Counted from the first letter of the stretch, positions 24,291 to 37,200 are shown. The stretch: DNA of 64,000 nt from Anisus vortex (GCA_949126835.1 OX421494.1:26010685-26074684), one strand, 5' to 3'. Numbers and translations: made by a program. The notes: generated from the sequence alone by a model not told the origin.

Positions 24291-26229
24291 AAGGTTCAGA
24301 ACGTTTTAATGGGGTATAAATATTATTAATACATATGTGTGATATTTTTTCATCAGTAGCTTTCTTTAATCTCATAATTAAAAAACTATAAGATATCTTA
24401 GCTATATATAAACATGGATTGGTAACATTTGGCTCAATGAATGATTTATTTCGTATAAATTAAAATTTTATAATGAATAAATATATAGTTTTTTCGTTGT
24501 AGCTGGGGAGGGGTAAGATTTGTTCAAAGAACATCAGCTATTTGAGTTTCATATTTGAAATCAGCTCTTCTGACATTCTTAGACCGCTATAACTCTTGTG
24601 CTTTTAATACGTGGTAAAATGTTCTTTAATGCTGTGTTCTATTATTTCTCCCATTTGTACATGTTCTCAACTAAATAGATAAGATTTATAGAATAGCACA
24701 TCGAAAAAACAGTAGTAGTTAGCGTAGAATTTGTACAATCTGGATTTTGACATTTTCTTTTGGAATTCTTATATTTTAAACATTATATTTAAAATGTGTA
24801 GAAAAATTAACTGCCAATTTCAACTCTGAGTTTAGCCTGAAACATCACACACAAAATTATATGAAAATTCCCCATAGAATCAGCCTGTCATGTCCCCACT
24901 AAAATACACAAAACCTTCTCTACTCAATAATAACCCGATTTTGAACAGATTCAAATGGCATAAGAGTTTGAAGACACTTTTGAATGCCAGGTCACTACAC
25001 TGCTGTCCTTTTTTTTCCCCCATCCAGAACTGAAATCAGGTAATAGTTGTGTTGGGTGAGAGATGAGATGTTTATAACATAAAAGTCAGCTCGGATAAAG
25101 CGCCTTGTACTCTGTACGTTACACCCACATTCGCTACATCTGCTGTTGTGCCGTTTCGTTTATTGGCAGGAGTAGTTGGTTGGATAGCATAGTTATAGAA
25201 GTTGTTCCCCTTATGGAACTATCTAAGTTAAGGATTAGATATATATCTATTTATTTCTTCTGTTAGTCGATGTCTTACATTTAGCATAGTATACAATTTC
25301 TGTGAAATGAGTTGTGTATGGAGTCTATAGGTTTTCTCGATTTATAGACTCCACGAATGACTACAAAGAAGATGAAAAATGTGTTTTGTCTTTCAACTGT
25401 TAGGCTACATTTTGTCATTATTTTACTGTACTTCAATACGCTTTATCTTGTTTCGAGACGGTTATTATTAATGTATACATTGACATTTTGCCCATGTCTA
25501 ATTTGTTGTTTATTTTATCCACATGTAATCTTGATAGACTAGGATTCCATTAAACAAGCATGGACATTTTTGGGATTTAATCTTTCACTGTAACAAGATG
25601 TGTCTATAAATAGATTCCATTCAATGTGCTTGCCAACTAATCATCATAATATTATCCACTCATTACATTTATTTTCTTTCTCCATAATCCCTTGCAACTG
25701 AATCAGCCGTATTCATCTGTTCACTACATTGGCTGAAAATAATCACAGTTGTCAATTCATTAGCATCCTTCTCTTACATCATGTGTTCTTATCTCTAAAT
25801 TACTGACCCTGCCAACCCTTTGAGATTTTTTATTACTTCAAATAACAGCTCAAGTTTACTCCACAACCAAGTTTAGTACAAAAGTGAAAGAATATAATAT
25901 ATAACAAACAACAACAACAAATTACTTATATTTAAAAAGAAACCTGTTACATAGAATCAATGACGATAATCATATATCTAATAAAAGTCTATAATAGAAT
26001 CAAGTCAACGTGTGCGTCCAAAGACAAGAGTTACGGTTTCCAGCAAGACGATCTTTTATAACGAAACCATAGACTGCAACACGCCCCCACTCGTAGACTA
26101 ATGTCTGGTACTTGTGTGTGTATGAGTGTGTGTATGACTGTAATTTTGTGTCTATAAAACGATGTATTTTCATGACGGAAGGGGAGGGCACGTACTTATT
26201 TGTGACCTATCTCTCACTTTATATATATT
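24291..26229. other. AT-rich non-coding stretch
   Basis: No gene supported. Short open frames (61-63 codons) show no motif. Confidence 0.45.
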
Positions 26230-26475
26230 ATATACGTCTATCTCTCTCTCTCTCTCTCTGTCTCTCTCTGTCTCTCTCTGTATCTCTCTTTGTCTCTCTC
26301 TGTCTCTCTCTTTGTCTCTCTCTGTCTCTCTCTTTGTCTCTCTCTCTCTTTGTCTCTCTCTGTCTCTCTCTTTGTCTCTCTCTGTCTCTCTCTTTGTCTC
26401 TCTCTGTCTCTCTCTTTGTCTCTCTCTGTCTCTCTCTTTGTCTCTCTCTCTTTGTCTCTCTCTGTCTCTCTGCTT
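26230..26475. repeat. Pyrimidine microsatellite (TCTC/TGTC/TTGTC)
   Basis: TCTCTCTGTCTCTCTCTTTG-type units repeat with an approximate 24-30 bp super-period (alternating TCTCTCTGTC and TCTCTTTGTC). All three plus frames and one minus frame stay open, giving meaningless Leu/Ser or Arg/Glu-rich translations. Confidence 0.95.
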
Positions 26476-26529
26476 TTCTATTTCATTAAGACTTTTCATC
26501 TCACTCTCTCACTATCTATCTACATAGAT

Positions 26530-26731
26530 CAGGGGTCGTAAACCTTTTGATAATAGTGTGCCAAAGTAGGATTTCTAATTGATTCAGCGTGCCAACAACC
26601 TACAAGTATTCCTATTCTAGCACACAATTGTCGAACGGACTTAAATTGCTGTTTGGGAGGTCTTCCGCATGCCATTAGAAATTGCCCTGAGTACCACGTT
26701 TGACACGCGTGCCATTGGTTGCCGACCCCTG
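26530..26731 (-). mobile_element. hAT-type MITE, short derivative
   Basis: The 202-bp element starts CAGGGGTCGTAAACC and ends GGTTGCCGACCCCTG, imperfect inverted ends of the hAT type. Internal landmarks GTGTGCCAAAGTAGGATTTC and TTCAGCGTGCCAAC match the left end of the longer hAT copy at 53443-55759. The eight bases outside each end (ACATAGAT and ACCTAAAG) agree at 5 of 8, a decayed target duplication. Strand given is that of the transposase in the parent copy. Confidence 0.85.
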
Positions 26732-27827
26732 ACCTAAAGTATTAATATCTATTTTCTTTCTTTTATTGCTCTACAAGCTAAATTGCCCGGCGTTGCATGG
26801 GGAACAAATACATAGGCCTATAAGTCTACCCATGGCTACAGATAAGAATTGTATGAACTAAAATGAACAGAAAGCTATTAGATATCTATCGATCTATAAT
26901 TGTTACAAAATATATCATTTTTAATTATTTACTGAAAACATTTAGGCAAGTAATTTAACATAAATAATGTAACTGGGTTAAAAATAGGCATGTCTTTTTT
27001 ATTTAAAAAAGTTAGGAATATCCCATGACTGAGAAATCGAACACCCGTCGCCCGCATGTCTAAAATAAAATTAATAGATTTTACTTACTGAAAACATTTT
27101 TAGGAAAGCTTTAAGTTCATAAATTCTTTACATTCTTTAAATTTAAAGGAAAAGCAGTAATATTTATGGAAATGTAACAAAAGTAGCAATCCATATTGAT
27201 ATTAAAGAAAAAGAAGAAAAAAGTTTTCATTGGGGAATATAACCCAGGTCACCTACATGGCAGTTTGCGGCACTCAGCTAGGGAGTACACATGGATAAAG
27301 CGAGATCGCAAAAGTAAAATAATATGAGATAATAAGGTCACGTGTCTTCTAATTAACCAATGGAGATCGGAATCCACACACGTCCTACTATATATAATGA
27401 CTAGGCTAAAACGAGTAGACGATTTTCACATAGTAATGAATCCTAGTACATGAATTTGGGTGCAGGCCTCCATTATGCCGCATCCCTCACTTCGCTACCA
27501 TAGGCAACGTTTATTCTCCTTATAATAATATAGGCCCTACCCTTTATCTCCCACCCCCTTCCTCCTCCCAGCTCCCATTTTATTCTCACTTACTGCAACA
27601 GCAATATTTAGGAACTTTAGAACAACTGATCGTCCGAAATATGTTACATACAACTTTGATATTAAATCAAATGTAATGAAATTTATTTTTTGGGTAATTA
27701 TTAGTGTTTGTATAGTCTTTTTGCCGAGGAAAATGCTACAAAAAAAAAAAAAACAATAGAAAAAAAACTGAGTAATCTGCCGAGTCGAATTTCCGAAGCG
27801 ATTTCCGGTTAGACCATACTCTCTATC
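26732..27827. other. AT-rich non-coding stretch
   Basis: No gene. Two segments sharing TACTGAAAACATTT.AGG (about 26925-26950 and 27085-27110) look like an old local duplication. GAACACCCGTCGCCCGC (about 27038) and ATATAACCCAGGTCACC (about 27237) are weakly B-box-like on the minus strand but have no supported SINE around them. Confidence 0.4.
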
Positions 27828-27951
27828 TAATGGGCCGTATTGCTGCTGAGAGTTAAGCTCCCTTGTCCCTTATACAAGTCAATCTTTTATGACTGACTTG
27901 TAATTTACAAGGGGCAAGGGTGTTAACTCTCAGTAGCAATACGGCCCATTA
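27828..27951. mobile_element. Palindromic (snap-back) MITE
   Basis: A 124-bp element with near-perfect inverted halves. It begins TAATGGGCCGTATTGCTGCT and ends in its reverse complement with one mismatch. The arms continue inward through CCCTTGTCCCTT / AAGGGGCAAGGG and ACAAGTCA / TGACTTGT, so nearly the whole element can fold into one hairpin. TCTATC flanks both sides, a possible 6-bp target duplication, though the right flank is TCTA-rich and this could be chance. No coding capacity. Confidence 0.85.
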
Positions 27952-29954
27952 TCTATCTCACACTCTGTCCATCTATCCGTCTCCCTCTCTATAGATCTAA
28001 TATCATTCACTATTTATCTATCCATCTTTATCTATCTATTTAACTATCTATCTAGACACATACTATTGTTGTCTTATTTATTACTTATACTTAGGGTTTA
28101 CCGTTGTTGTCTATTAAGTTTGTGTCGCCCCCGTTGGCTATTAGGTTATTGGATGTGAACAGGACAACTTGCTTTGGACAATACAACTTGACCCGGGCAA
28201 ACCAGCTGTCCACGTGGCTATCCGGCAAATAAGACTGTGCCACCAGTGGACATTTGGACATTAAAAAATATCTCTTTGCACAGTTGGGGTGATGAATAAT
28301 GGAATAAGTGGGTGTGTGTGTGAGGGGGGGGGGGGGGCTGGGGGTGGACTTTGTTTGAACGATTTTAGAATAACTGATGAAAATTATTGACCACACTCGA
28401 GAAAACTAAACAACTGATAAGCCGAATTGGCCGATTAGTGCCAGATGCAAATCACGCTGTGAAATACAGTGGCCAGTTTTAGATTAGTAATTTGCGTTGG
28501 GAAATGTTACCAAACTAGATGTTTTTCTTTTTGTAATTTTGAAAGACAGGGCCAAACAATGGTGAATGCTGCTGCTCTACGTTGGCATGTGTTTCACTGA
28601 GAACAGACAAATGAAGAAATGTTGTTTGGCTTTTCAGGTTTTACCCAATGTCTAGGTCAGGTGGTGTCATGGCCTATGAAGGTCAAGGTTGTATGTTATA
28701 ATTGTGTCGCAACATTGAGACACAATGTATTGCAACAGAGAAAGAAAGAAATAAAAAGAAGAAAATGAGCAGCCCTCGCATCGTTTGTGAAGGGCACCCT
28801 TGACAAGGGCACATAACTGTGTTAGAGATTTGGTCAAAGGGAGAACACTCGTGGCCCACCCGATGAGGGCACATTAACAGCCAGAAAGTGGACAGTAAGC
28901 GGGTGCTGGATGGTAGCACGAGGGCTAAGAAGAAGAACAAGAACTCGGCTAGGGGGTTTGTGGGTGGATCGAGAAGAGGAGCCATGTAATTATTGAAGAG
29001 ATGGTAGAAACTTTCAGAGTGGCACCATTAACGGATACTTTGGTGGTTGTGGCTGCTGCGCCCTGTGACATATTAATGAATGTATTTGGACTTAACCACA
29101 CGAGCAAACGAGCAGATAAACCAGCACCATTTTGGAAGGGGGGGTGGTATCTGAATGTTATAGTTGGTCTAGAAAAGTAAAATAAAAAACAGCAATAGCT
29201 GTTATCTAGAAAAAATAAGTGTGCGGACGTTTTAAAGTAAATTGTATAATGCTTACTTCTAATGAAATGTAACATTGAAACGTTTGTATTTGTTTTTATT
29301 GTTTTCCACTTAAAAGAGAAAGAACATGTAGAAAACTTTTTTCTAAAATCTAATTTTTCAAATTTGAATGACGATTTTTTATTGATTTTACAATAAATGT
29401 TTACATAATGGGGTTCGAACACATGCGAATGATTACTAGAATGTCGTGACCGACCTTTTAAATCAATTTCGTTCATCCGGGTAACTTGACTACTATATTT
29501 TACTTTAGACATATTTATATTTTTTAGCATTTGATGAAATCAATTGCTTGACCAACACCCCTCCCCCTCCTCCTCAATCAAATGTGAATGAAACATTATT
29601 ATAATTTTAAAATAATGTAATGATTGAAACGAAATGTTTTAAAACGTGCCAAGATTAAAAAGATTACCTTTAAAGGTGGTAGGTCTATTATTTATAAGAA
29701 TTCCTTATACAAAGTGAATAGAGCGTCCAGTCTTGGTGTCATAACGTTAAAGTATAATTACATGTACTGGCATCATGGACCACGTGACCAGGTGATCACG
29801 AGACGACCAGGGAGTCGTGAAAATAAAACTTCAGGTATTCTGCTCCTTCTTCTGTTAGCTAGCCTGTAGAACTGTTTGCTCTCTTGCAAAACTTCAGGTG
29901 TACCATATCAACCGAATGCCAGTAAATGTTTCTTATCTTATAATTATGTCACAG
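27952..29954. other. Non-coding stretch with CTAT-rich segment
   Basis: A CTATCTATC-rich segment spans about 27950-28055. A G run with TGTGTG lies at about 28309-28336. The longest open frame (minus, 29530-28949, 193 codons) has no recognisable domain, no start context and ordinary AT-rich composition, so no gene is called. GGGGTTCGAACACATGCG near 29410 resembles a B-box but stands alone. Confidence 0.4.
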
Positions 29955-30030
29955 ACAGCTTAGTCTTGGTTTGTTCAGGCAACCCATAACGCGTTTGGGT
30001 GCCGCTTGGAAAGCGCGAGTATTATAACAA
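29955..30030 (-). mobile_element. Small LINE 3' remnant
   Basis: Minus strand reads YSRFPSGTQTRYGLPEQT, a decayed version of the SFFPSG...WNGLPEQI end found at 9541-9760. Confidence 0.6.
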
Positions 30031-30179
30031 AAATTATCGTTGTCTTTCGAAGTATTGTAGTAGCTTATTTTTTGTGTTGTATTTTCAAAGTAAGAATTTT
30101 AATGCATTATTTGTTATTACTACTTTGTTTGTTTGTTTTTGCTCTTATGTTTCGTTTAGTGCTTAAAGAGAAAAAAAAG

Positions 30180-30400
30180 GAATAAATTAAATAATAAAAC
30201 AATTTTTTTTTAATATTTTGGAATGGGTTTGTATAGTTGACATGCTACGGGTTTTATTAGCAATAAGAAATGTTTAATCATAAAGAATATTTCATTATTA
30301 CATTACAATAGGAGAAATCTACCAAACAGTAAACACAAAAGCTCAAAACACAAACGCCAGGAATGACGAGAATTGCTTTCTCTGGAAATTCCCCGTGGGT
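30180..30400. repeat. Dispersed repeat, copy 1 (pair with 32130-32330)
   Basis: Shared landmarks in order: TTGGAATGGGTT, GGGTTTTATT, AAATGTTT.ATCATAAAGA, TACATTA, ATAGGA.GAATCT-like and a TTTCTC.GGAA motif. Divergence is roughly a quarter of positions by eye. Identity of the element is unknown. Confidence 0.65.
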
Positions 30401-31180
30401 GTTAAAAGAAAATGAAATAAAATAAACTAATGGTTTAGCAAGTAATAGTGTCTGTAGGATTGGCTGGATGGAAAGATGGTATCAAGAAGGAATAAATGAG
30501 AGAAAGAAAAAAATAGAGAAAGTAATAAGAGGTTAACGTGTTCCTCCAGGGCACCTTTAAAACGACTTTCAGGAATCTAATTTCGACAGCTCTCGTAGAC
30601 ATTTACAAATAAAAAAAAAGAAAAAAGACTTTTGGACAGTCTTAGACGCTAGTCGTTCCGATAGGCAGTTATTAATCCATTTATTAGAATTTGTCTTTGT
30701 ACCACGCTGAGTTCTTGGCCGCGTTAGGCTTACAAAAAAAAGAAAAAAAAGTTATGTCCGAATTATTTTCGAAGCAAATTTATTCATAGACATAGATTCG
30801 AACAGATTTACAGTTGCCGGATATGATTGTCAGTATAGTGGGGGGGGGGGGGGCGTTTTAAGCCGTTGACTAAGTAGGAAGTACAATTTATTTTTAACTT
30901 TATCTTCTGCTGTCTGACCTTTGGTAAGTTATTGAAAAGATTAATAAACAAGGCCGCGATCAGTCCATTTTTTAAATCAAGTGTTAAAACTTTCCTAGAC
31001 GATAAATAGATATATATTAGGTAGAAGAATATAAAGATTAAAGATATATAAATAAATATATAAATATACTTTAAGTGAATAGACAGATAGATACATAGAA
31101 AAAAAGATTTATAGATAAATTATAGTTAGCCAGATTGATGGATGCATGGATAGACACACAGAAAGGTGGATAGAGAACGA
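30401..31180. other. AT-rich non-coding stretch
   Basis: No gene. G run at about 30840-30853. ATAGATA-type tracts near 31005-31110. Confidence 0.5.
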
Positions 31181-31325
31181 GAGGCCGGCTGCTCCTACGG
31201 TTAGTACACCCGACTGTCAATGAAACGACCCGGGTTCTAACCCTGCCGCCGACCAATCCTTTCCGCCCTGCAGTAGTTTTGACACCAGGACGTAATAATC
31301 TTCTATCTAGAAGGCACGTCTGTAA
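31181..31325 (+). mobile_element. tRNA-derived SINE, family B, short copy
   Basis: The head GAGGCCGGCTGCTCCTACGG then ACCCGACTGTCAA, with B-box CCCGGGTTCTAACCCTG, parallels the head at 8551. The body CCCTGCAGTAGTTTTGACACC also matches (CCCTACAGGAGTTTTGGGAC there). It ends differently, in AGGACGTAATAATCTTC and a short hairpin to GCACGTCTGTAA, the tail shared with the LINE fragments. Confidence 0.8.
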
Positions 31326-32129
31326 ACTTATACACATTTTTAAGTTAGGTAGATAATTGAAGTTTGTGGTAGCCTATTACCACATTATATCAACAACAGT
31401 GAATGTGCGTGTGTGTGTATGTCTGTGTTCCTGGGCAAAAGCTTTTTGTTATATTACCTTACATCTAGTTGATGACATCCTAGATCGCTGTTATGTGTTT
31501 CTACACATCTAGATGATCTAGCTGTCTGTTATTGACAGCCTGTACATATAAGTCATCAGTCCAGCTCCTACTTACGTAGACGCCCTCAAACAGCAAGACA
31601 CATTTTGTTTTTTTATATTTGGCATGAGAATGATATTATATTCCATAAGCAATTTGCAAACATCCATCACGTGAAAAATTGGAGGATTTTTGGTGTCAAG
31701 AATTTCATTCCCTTTTTTTTTCCAAGTGATAAATTTTTTGCTTTTCGTTTTTGATAGTATATTGAATTGATTTCCTTAACGAGCGATTTTTGTGTGGATG
31801 GCAAGTCATAATGGTCTTCCTAGCTTTTGGCAGTGCTTAATACTACCTGTGTATTCATCTGCTATTTTATGTTTAGTGTTTATTATTTATGGTATTATTT
31901 CCATATCAAAAAAGAACTCGGTTACCTAATGGTTTAGCGTTTGATTGACTTTCTCAAATTGAGTTGCGGAGGGTTGGGGGTGGTATTTGACTCCTAATGT
32001 TCTGAGAACATTCTGGTTAATGTCTGAGCTCAAACCATTTCTAAGTTAAAATGTAATTCATGCCATAATATGTTTTTATTATTTCTTTGTTCTTTGCCTT
32101 TCTTCTCAAAGTTAAAGAAAACAACAGAA
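31326..32129. other. AT-rich non-coding stretch
   Basis: No gene or organised repeat recognised. Confidence 0.5.
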
Positions 32130-32330
32130 ACAAATAAAAAATAATAATAAAAAAATTGATTTTCGGAATGGGTTGACATTGTTGTCGTGCTCTGGGTTTT
32201 ATTGACATTAAAAAATGTTTCATCATAAAGATTGTTTGATTATTTACATTATTATAGGAAGAATCTAAATGTGGACAGTCTGAGATTAAACCAAGATAGA
32301 AGTCTTTTCCTTTCTCGGAATTTTCTACTG
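32130..32330. repeat. Dispersed repeat, copy 2 (pair with 30180-30400)
   Basis: Same orientation and landmark order as copy 1, 1.95 kb downstream. An open frame on the minus strand across it (32346-32041) has no motif. Confidence 0.65.
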
Positions 32331-33981
32331 TTGTATCTAACTCCATCTATATAACTTAACATACAGTTTATATTTGATTTTCCTTTTTACATATTCAGAT
32401 CAAAGTTAATATTACTGTTCAAACCCAATTCAAACAATGTTGGATCTTATAGGCATGCAACTCTCTAATTTCTGCTGTTGAATTTTTGTTCCAGACGACT
32501 TGAGACTCTTTCAGTTCGATTTGAATGTTTGGTTATAAAACAAACAAACACAATTTTTATTTTGTTATTTTCCTCTCAAGTTTTTCCGTCCAGTCAGTAT
32601 CGACCAGTACAGAGATTTATTTATACAAATGTAAAGTCGGCCACGATTTGTATTGGCGACACAATGACCACGCATAGTGAATGCCTTCTGGCTGTTTAAG
32701 CTAATGCATATTAAAAAACTTGACAGTGAACTTTAAATTTAAAAAAAAATAATTAAAAATGCGAAACTTTCACTAGTTGATTTCCTTCCTTCCTTTTCAT
32801 ACACGAGAGAATTTAAAAACACCATTAAAACATAGATAAAAGAAAAAAGATCAACATAGAAAAATCAATGATTTCCCGTCAATAACTTCATATTATGCTC
32901 GAAGAAAATGTTATCATGTGAAGACGGCAATATTTTCTGTTTGTTTTCAGCTTTTTTTCTTTAAATATGAAACTTTTTTCAAAAGTTTATTTTGATCAAG
33001 AACAAGTTCATTAGTCGTTTTAATATATAAGCTTAAATTTTATGTCTTTTTTGTGGGTACTTCTTTCTTTCCTACCGCCCCAGACAGACAGTGTCTTGCA
33101 ATTTGACCTGAGACGTTGTAATTATTTTATTGTGTTCTTGTTTTTCTTTTTAATAATGAAACAAAAAATAGTAGAATGAAAAGTACATGTGGCGTACAAC
33201 GAAACTAAAGTACAAACCATTATTAAACCAAAGTACAAATACACTCACAATTAAACCAAAGTACAAATACACTCACAAGTAAGGCTCACGCTAATGTATT
33301 CTCTTTTTTGTGTTGTGGTTGTGGATGTCCCTTTTAATAGGGACTGGGAAGTCGTATCGTTGAAACTGTCAGCTCCAGTCCTTTAAAGCTTTCTTTTATT
33401 AGTATGCATTAGCAGACTTTAGCATATAGAGCATTTTGCAATCACTAGGCAAAAAGCACGTGCTATTTGTTTACTTTGTCTAGTGGTGAAAAAATGGCAG
33501 CCGTATTATTATAGGCTTAAGAAGGTTTTATTTTTAAATAGCATCATTTCAACAATATGATGTAAATAAATATATAAAACACTGTCATGCGATGAAAATT
33601 AACATTCAAAGCTAAAATTTAAACCATTAAAAATCAATGGAACATGTTCCGTAAGTGCAGAATATTTAATTGAATATGTCGATTGTCGAAAGTTAGTCTT
33701 TTTTAACTTACTATCTAAAAGTAAATCATAAGGCAGGCTGTGCAGTGTTTCACTAAATTTATTTAAAAATTATAAAAGCCTTAAATCTTGTTTACTTTGT
33801 GAACGGACTACTACGGACTGGTATCACAGTCAAATATCAATATTTATGGAAACCAATTCCTTATATTTTGGGTGTAAAATAAACACGGTAAAGAGTATTT
33901 TTTATTCCACCCTGTCTCCATCATGGCTTCTATTTACATAGTTATGTGACCTAGAAACCTAAGCCACGCCTATTGCAAATG
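32331..33981. other. AT-rich non-coding stretch
   Basis: No gene supported. A 29-bp near-direct repeat with AAACCAAAGTACAAATACAC is found at about 33223-33280. Confidence 0.5.
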
Positions 33982-33989
33982 CTCTATTA

Positions 33990-34197
33990 CAGGGGTAGGT
34001 AACCTTTTTATAATAGTGTGCCAAAGTGGCATTTTTAACTTATTCAACGTGTCAACAGCCTAAAAGTAATTCTGCTTTAGCACTCAATTCTTGCAGAAGA
34101 GACCTGGATTCCATTGTTATTGAGAGTCTTCCACGTGCCATTAAAAATCTCTCGGCATGCCAAGTCTGGCACGCGTTGCGTAGGTTGCCGACCGCTG
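33990..34197 (-). mobile_element. hAT-type MITE with perfect 8-bp target duplication
   Basis: The 208-bp element starts CAGGGGTAGGTAACC and ends GGTTGCCGACCGCTG. CTCTATTA lies immediately outside both ends (33982-33989 and 34198-34205), exactly the 8-bp duplication expected of hAT transposases. Internal GTGTGCCAAAGTGGCATTTT and TCTGGCACGCG match the ends of the hAT copy at 53443-55759. The 66-codon frame inside it is not a gene. Confidence 0.93.
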
Positions 34198-34244
34198 CTC
34201 TATTAGGTTTGGTAACTTTGTATTGATATGGAGATCGCTGCAGC

Positions 34245-34256
34245 CAGTTATACTTA
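34245..34256. repeat. Target-site duplication, 3' side of LINE
   Basis: CAGTTATACTTA here equals 37401-37412. These 12 bp bracket the RTE-like LINE and define its ends. Confidence 0.88.
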
Positions 34257-37200
34257 CTTACTTACTTACTTACGCCTACTACCCCTCTCGGGGCATAGGC
34301 CACCAACAAGGGCTCTCCAGCCATCCCGGTCCCAAGCGAGTCTTTCCAACTGTCCCCATGAATGGCCTGTTCTCTTGACGTCTGCATCCAGGTCTCGGCG
34401 CCAGCTGTTACGGGGTCGGCCTCTCTTCCTCTTTCCTTGGGGGTTCCACGATAGGGACTATCTGGTGATGTTGGATGCTGGTTTTCGGAGTGTGTGCCCC
34501 AACCATCTCCATCTTTTTTGCATGATCTCCAGATCGGCTGCCTGTTGCCCTGTGCGACTCCAGAGCTCATCATTACTGATCATGTCTGGCCAGCGTATAT
34601 GCATAATCCTCCTGAGACATGAGTTTATGAAAGTCTGGATCTTCTTGGTGTTAGTAGCTGTGGTCCTCCACGTTTCAGCACCATAGAGTTAGACAGACTT
34701 CACATGTGCCTTGAAGATCTTGATCTTTGTTTTCAGGGATATTTCTCTTGAGCTCCAGATATTCTTAAGTTGGAGGAAGGCTGTCCTGGCCTTGCCAACT
34801 CTTGCCCTTACATCGGCATCGGATCCACCCTTCTTATTGACGATGCTGCCTAGATAGGTGAATTCTTCAATTTCCTCTAGCGCTTCACCATTGAGAGTGA
34901 TAGGCGATGTGTTTTCTGCGTTGACCTTAAGGAACTTGGTCTTCCCTTTGTGGATGTTGAGGCCAAGGCGAGTGGAGTTTTCCGTCACAATGTTGGTCTT
35001 TTCCTGCATCTGTTGCTGAGTATGTGAGAGTAGTGCCAGGTCATCCGCGAAATCTAGATCGTCTAGTTGTGACCATAACGTCCACTGGATGCCATTACGC
35101 TTATCCGATGTTGATGTCTTCATTACCCAGTCTATCGCTAGCAGAAACAGAAATGGCGACAGTAAACAGCCTTGTCTCACTCCCGTCCGTACTTGGAATG
35201 CCTCTGTCGGGTGGCCTCTGTGGATCACTCTGCATTTCAATCCTTCATAAGAGTTCTTAATTATAGAGGTAATTTTTGTAGGGACCCCATAGTGTCTTAG
35301 CAGCTTCCAAAGTGATTCCCTGTCTACGCTGTCAAAAGCCTTTTCATAGTCAATAAAGTTGACATTTAGGGGGGAATTCCACTCGAGCGACTGCTCCAGG
35401 ATGATGCGCAGTGTAGCTATTTGGTCAGTGCCGTATCAACAGCAGCCTGCATTCTGCCAAGCAGAATCCTGTTGAACACCTTTCCTGGGATTGATAGTAG
35501 GGTAATTCCTCTATAGTTAGAGCAGGTGCTCAAGTTTCCTTTCTTAGGGAGTTTAATGAGTAGTCCTTCTTTCCACTCTGTTGGGACTTGCTCCTCTTCC
35601 CAGATCTTTTGGAAGAGGGGGTGTAAGAGCTCTACTGTAGTCTCCACGTCCGCTTTCAGTGCCTCCGCAGGGATATCATCTGGTCCAGGTGCTTTTCCGC
35701 TTTTAAGCTTCTTGATGGCTTGGCGTATTTCTTCCTTTGTAGGTGCATTGCAGTCTATCGGGAGGTCTATGTCTGCCGGCTGGATATCAGGTGGGTCTGG
35801 TGGAGCTGGCCTGTTGAGTAGCTCTTCAAAGCATTCCACCCATCTTCTCTTTTGTCCTTCGTCATCGATTATCTGCTTTCCTTCTTTATCTTTCACCGGT
35901 CTTTCAGGTTTACTAAACTTTCCAGATAACTTCTTGGTGATGGTATACAAGTCTTTCATATTTTCATTTCTGGCTGCTTCCTCCGCTTCTGCAGCTAGAG
36001 CATCTGCATAATTCTTTTTGTCGTCTTTAATGCTCTTCTTTACACTCTTGTTTGCTTGTGTGTATTGTTCCTGTGCCTTGGCCTTCTCTGCACGTGTCCG
36101 GCTGCTGTTTAGTACTGCCTTCATTTCTCTTCTCTGATCTATTTTCTTCAGGGAGACCGTTGAGATCCATTCCTTGTGGTTGCGTTTCTGTGGGCCCAAT
36201 ACTTCTTGACAAACTGTCTTTATTGTTGTTTCCACTATCCTCCACTCCTTGTCTATTGTTGCTTCCTCTTCATCAATTATTTCTTGCAGGACTTGGAATT
36301 TGTTTGCAAGTGCCAGCTTGAATTCCTGGCGTTTGGTTGGGTCTCTGAGAAGTATTGTGTTGAACTTCTTTCGCTGGTTTAATTCTACTGCCCAATTCCT
36401 TTTAAGTTTAAGCTTGACACGTGCAACAAGAAGGTGGTGGTCTGAAGCCACGTCCGCTCCTCTTCTAACACGTACGTCTTGCAGGGACCTCCGGAACTTC
36501 TTGGAAATGCATATATGGTCTATCTGGTTTCTGGTGTGGAGGTCTGGTGAGAGCCAGGTGACTTTGTGTATCTTTCTATGGGGAAAGATGCTACCGCCGA
36601 TGACAAGGCTGTTTGCAGCACACAGATCTACAAACCTCTCTCCATTGTCACTCATCTTTCCCAGCCCCTCTCGACCCATAACCTCTTCGTAACCAGTGTT
36701 GTCATCTCCTATTTTAGCATTAAGGTCTCCAATCAACATGGTTATGTCTCTGCTAGGAAACCTCTGAATGATGCTCTGCAGCCTACCGTAAAATTCATCT
36801 TTCGTACAGTCTTCACTATCGTTAGTAGGGGCATAGCACTGAACGAGATTCATGTTGATCTTTTTCCTCTTTGTTCTGAAAGACGCAGTGATGACTCTTG
36901 GACCATGTGCCTCCCAACCAATTAGTGCTCCTTGGGCAGCCTTTGAGAGCATGATAGCCACCCCCTGAGTGTGTGGTCCATTTTCATCCTCGTGCCCTGA
37001 ATAAAGGAGTAGCTCTCCCGTGGTGAGCCTCTTCTGGCCGGAATCGGTCCATCTGGCTTCGCTGATGCCGAGGATGCTAATCTTGTAATTCCTCATCTCC
37101 ACCGCCACTTGTGCTGCTTTACCAGCTTCAAACATGGTTCGGACGTTCCATGTTCCGATAGTTAGTGTGGTCCTGGTCGAGATGATGGCCGTCTGCCTGG

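Noticed and set aside
26112..26541. Leu/Ser-rich and Arg/Glu-rich proteins
   Set aside because: Translations of a pyrimidine microsatellite. The same applies to 38815-39261 and 52435-52695.
27030..27300. B-box-like segments suggesting SINEs
   Set aside because: Isolated matches without head, body or tail landmarks of either SINE family.
28949..29530. 193-codon minus-strand open frame
   Set aside because: Long for random DNA, but no domain, no codon or GC shift relative to flanks and no splice support. Kept as a note in case transcripts exist.
35526..36925. Several plus-strand open frames across the LINE
   Set aside because: They are antisense shadows of the endonuclease/reverse transcriptase frame, which carries the recognisable motifs.
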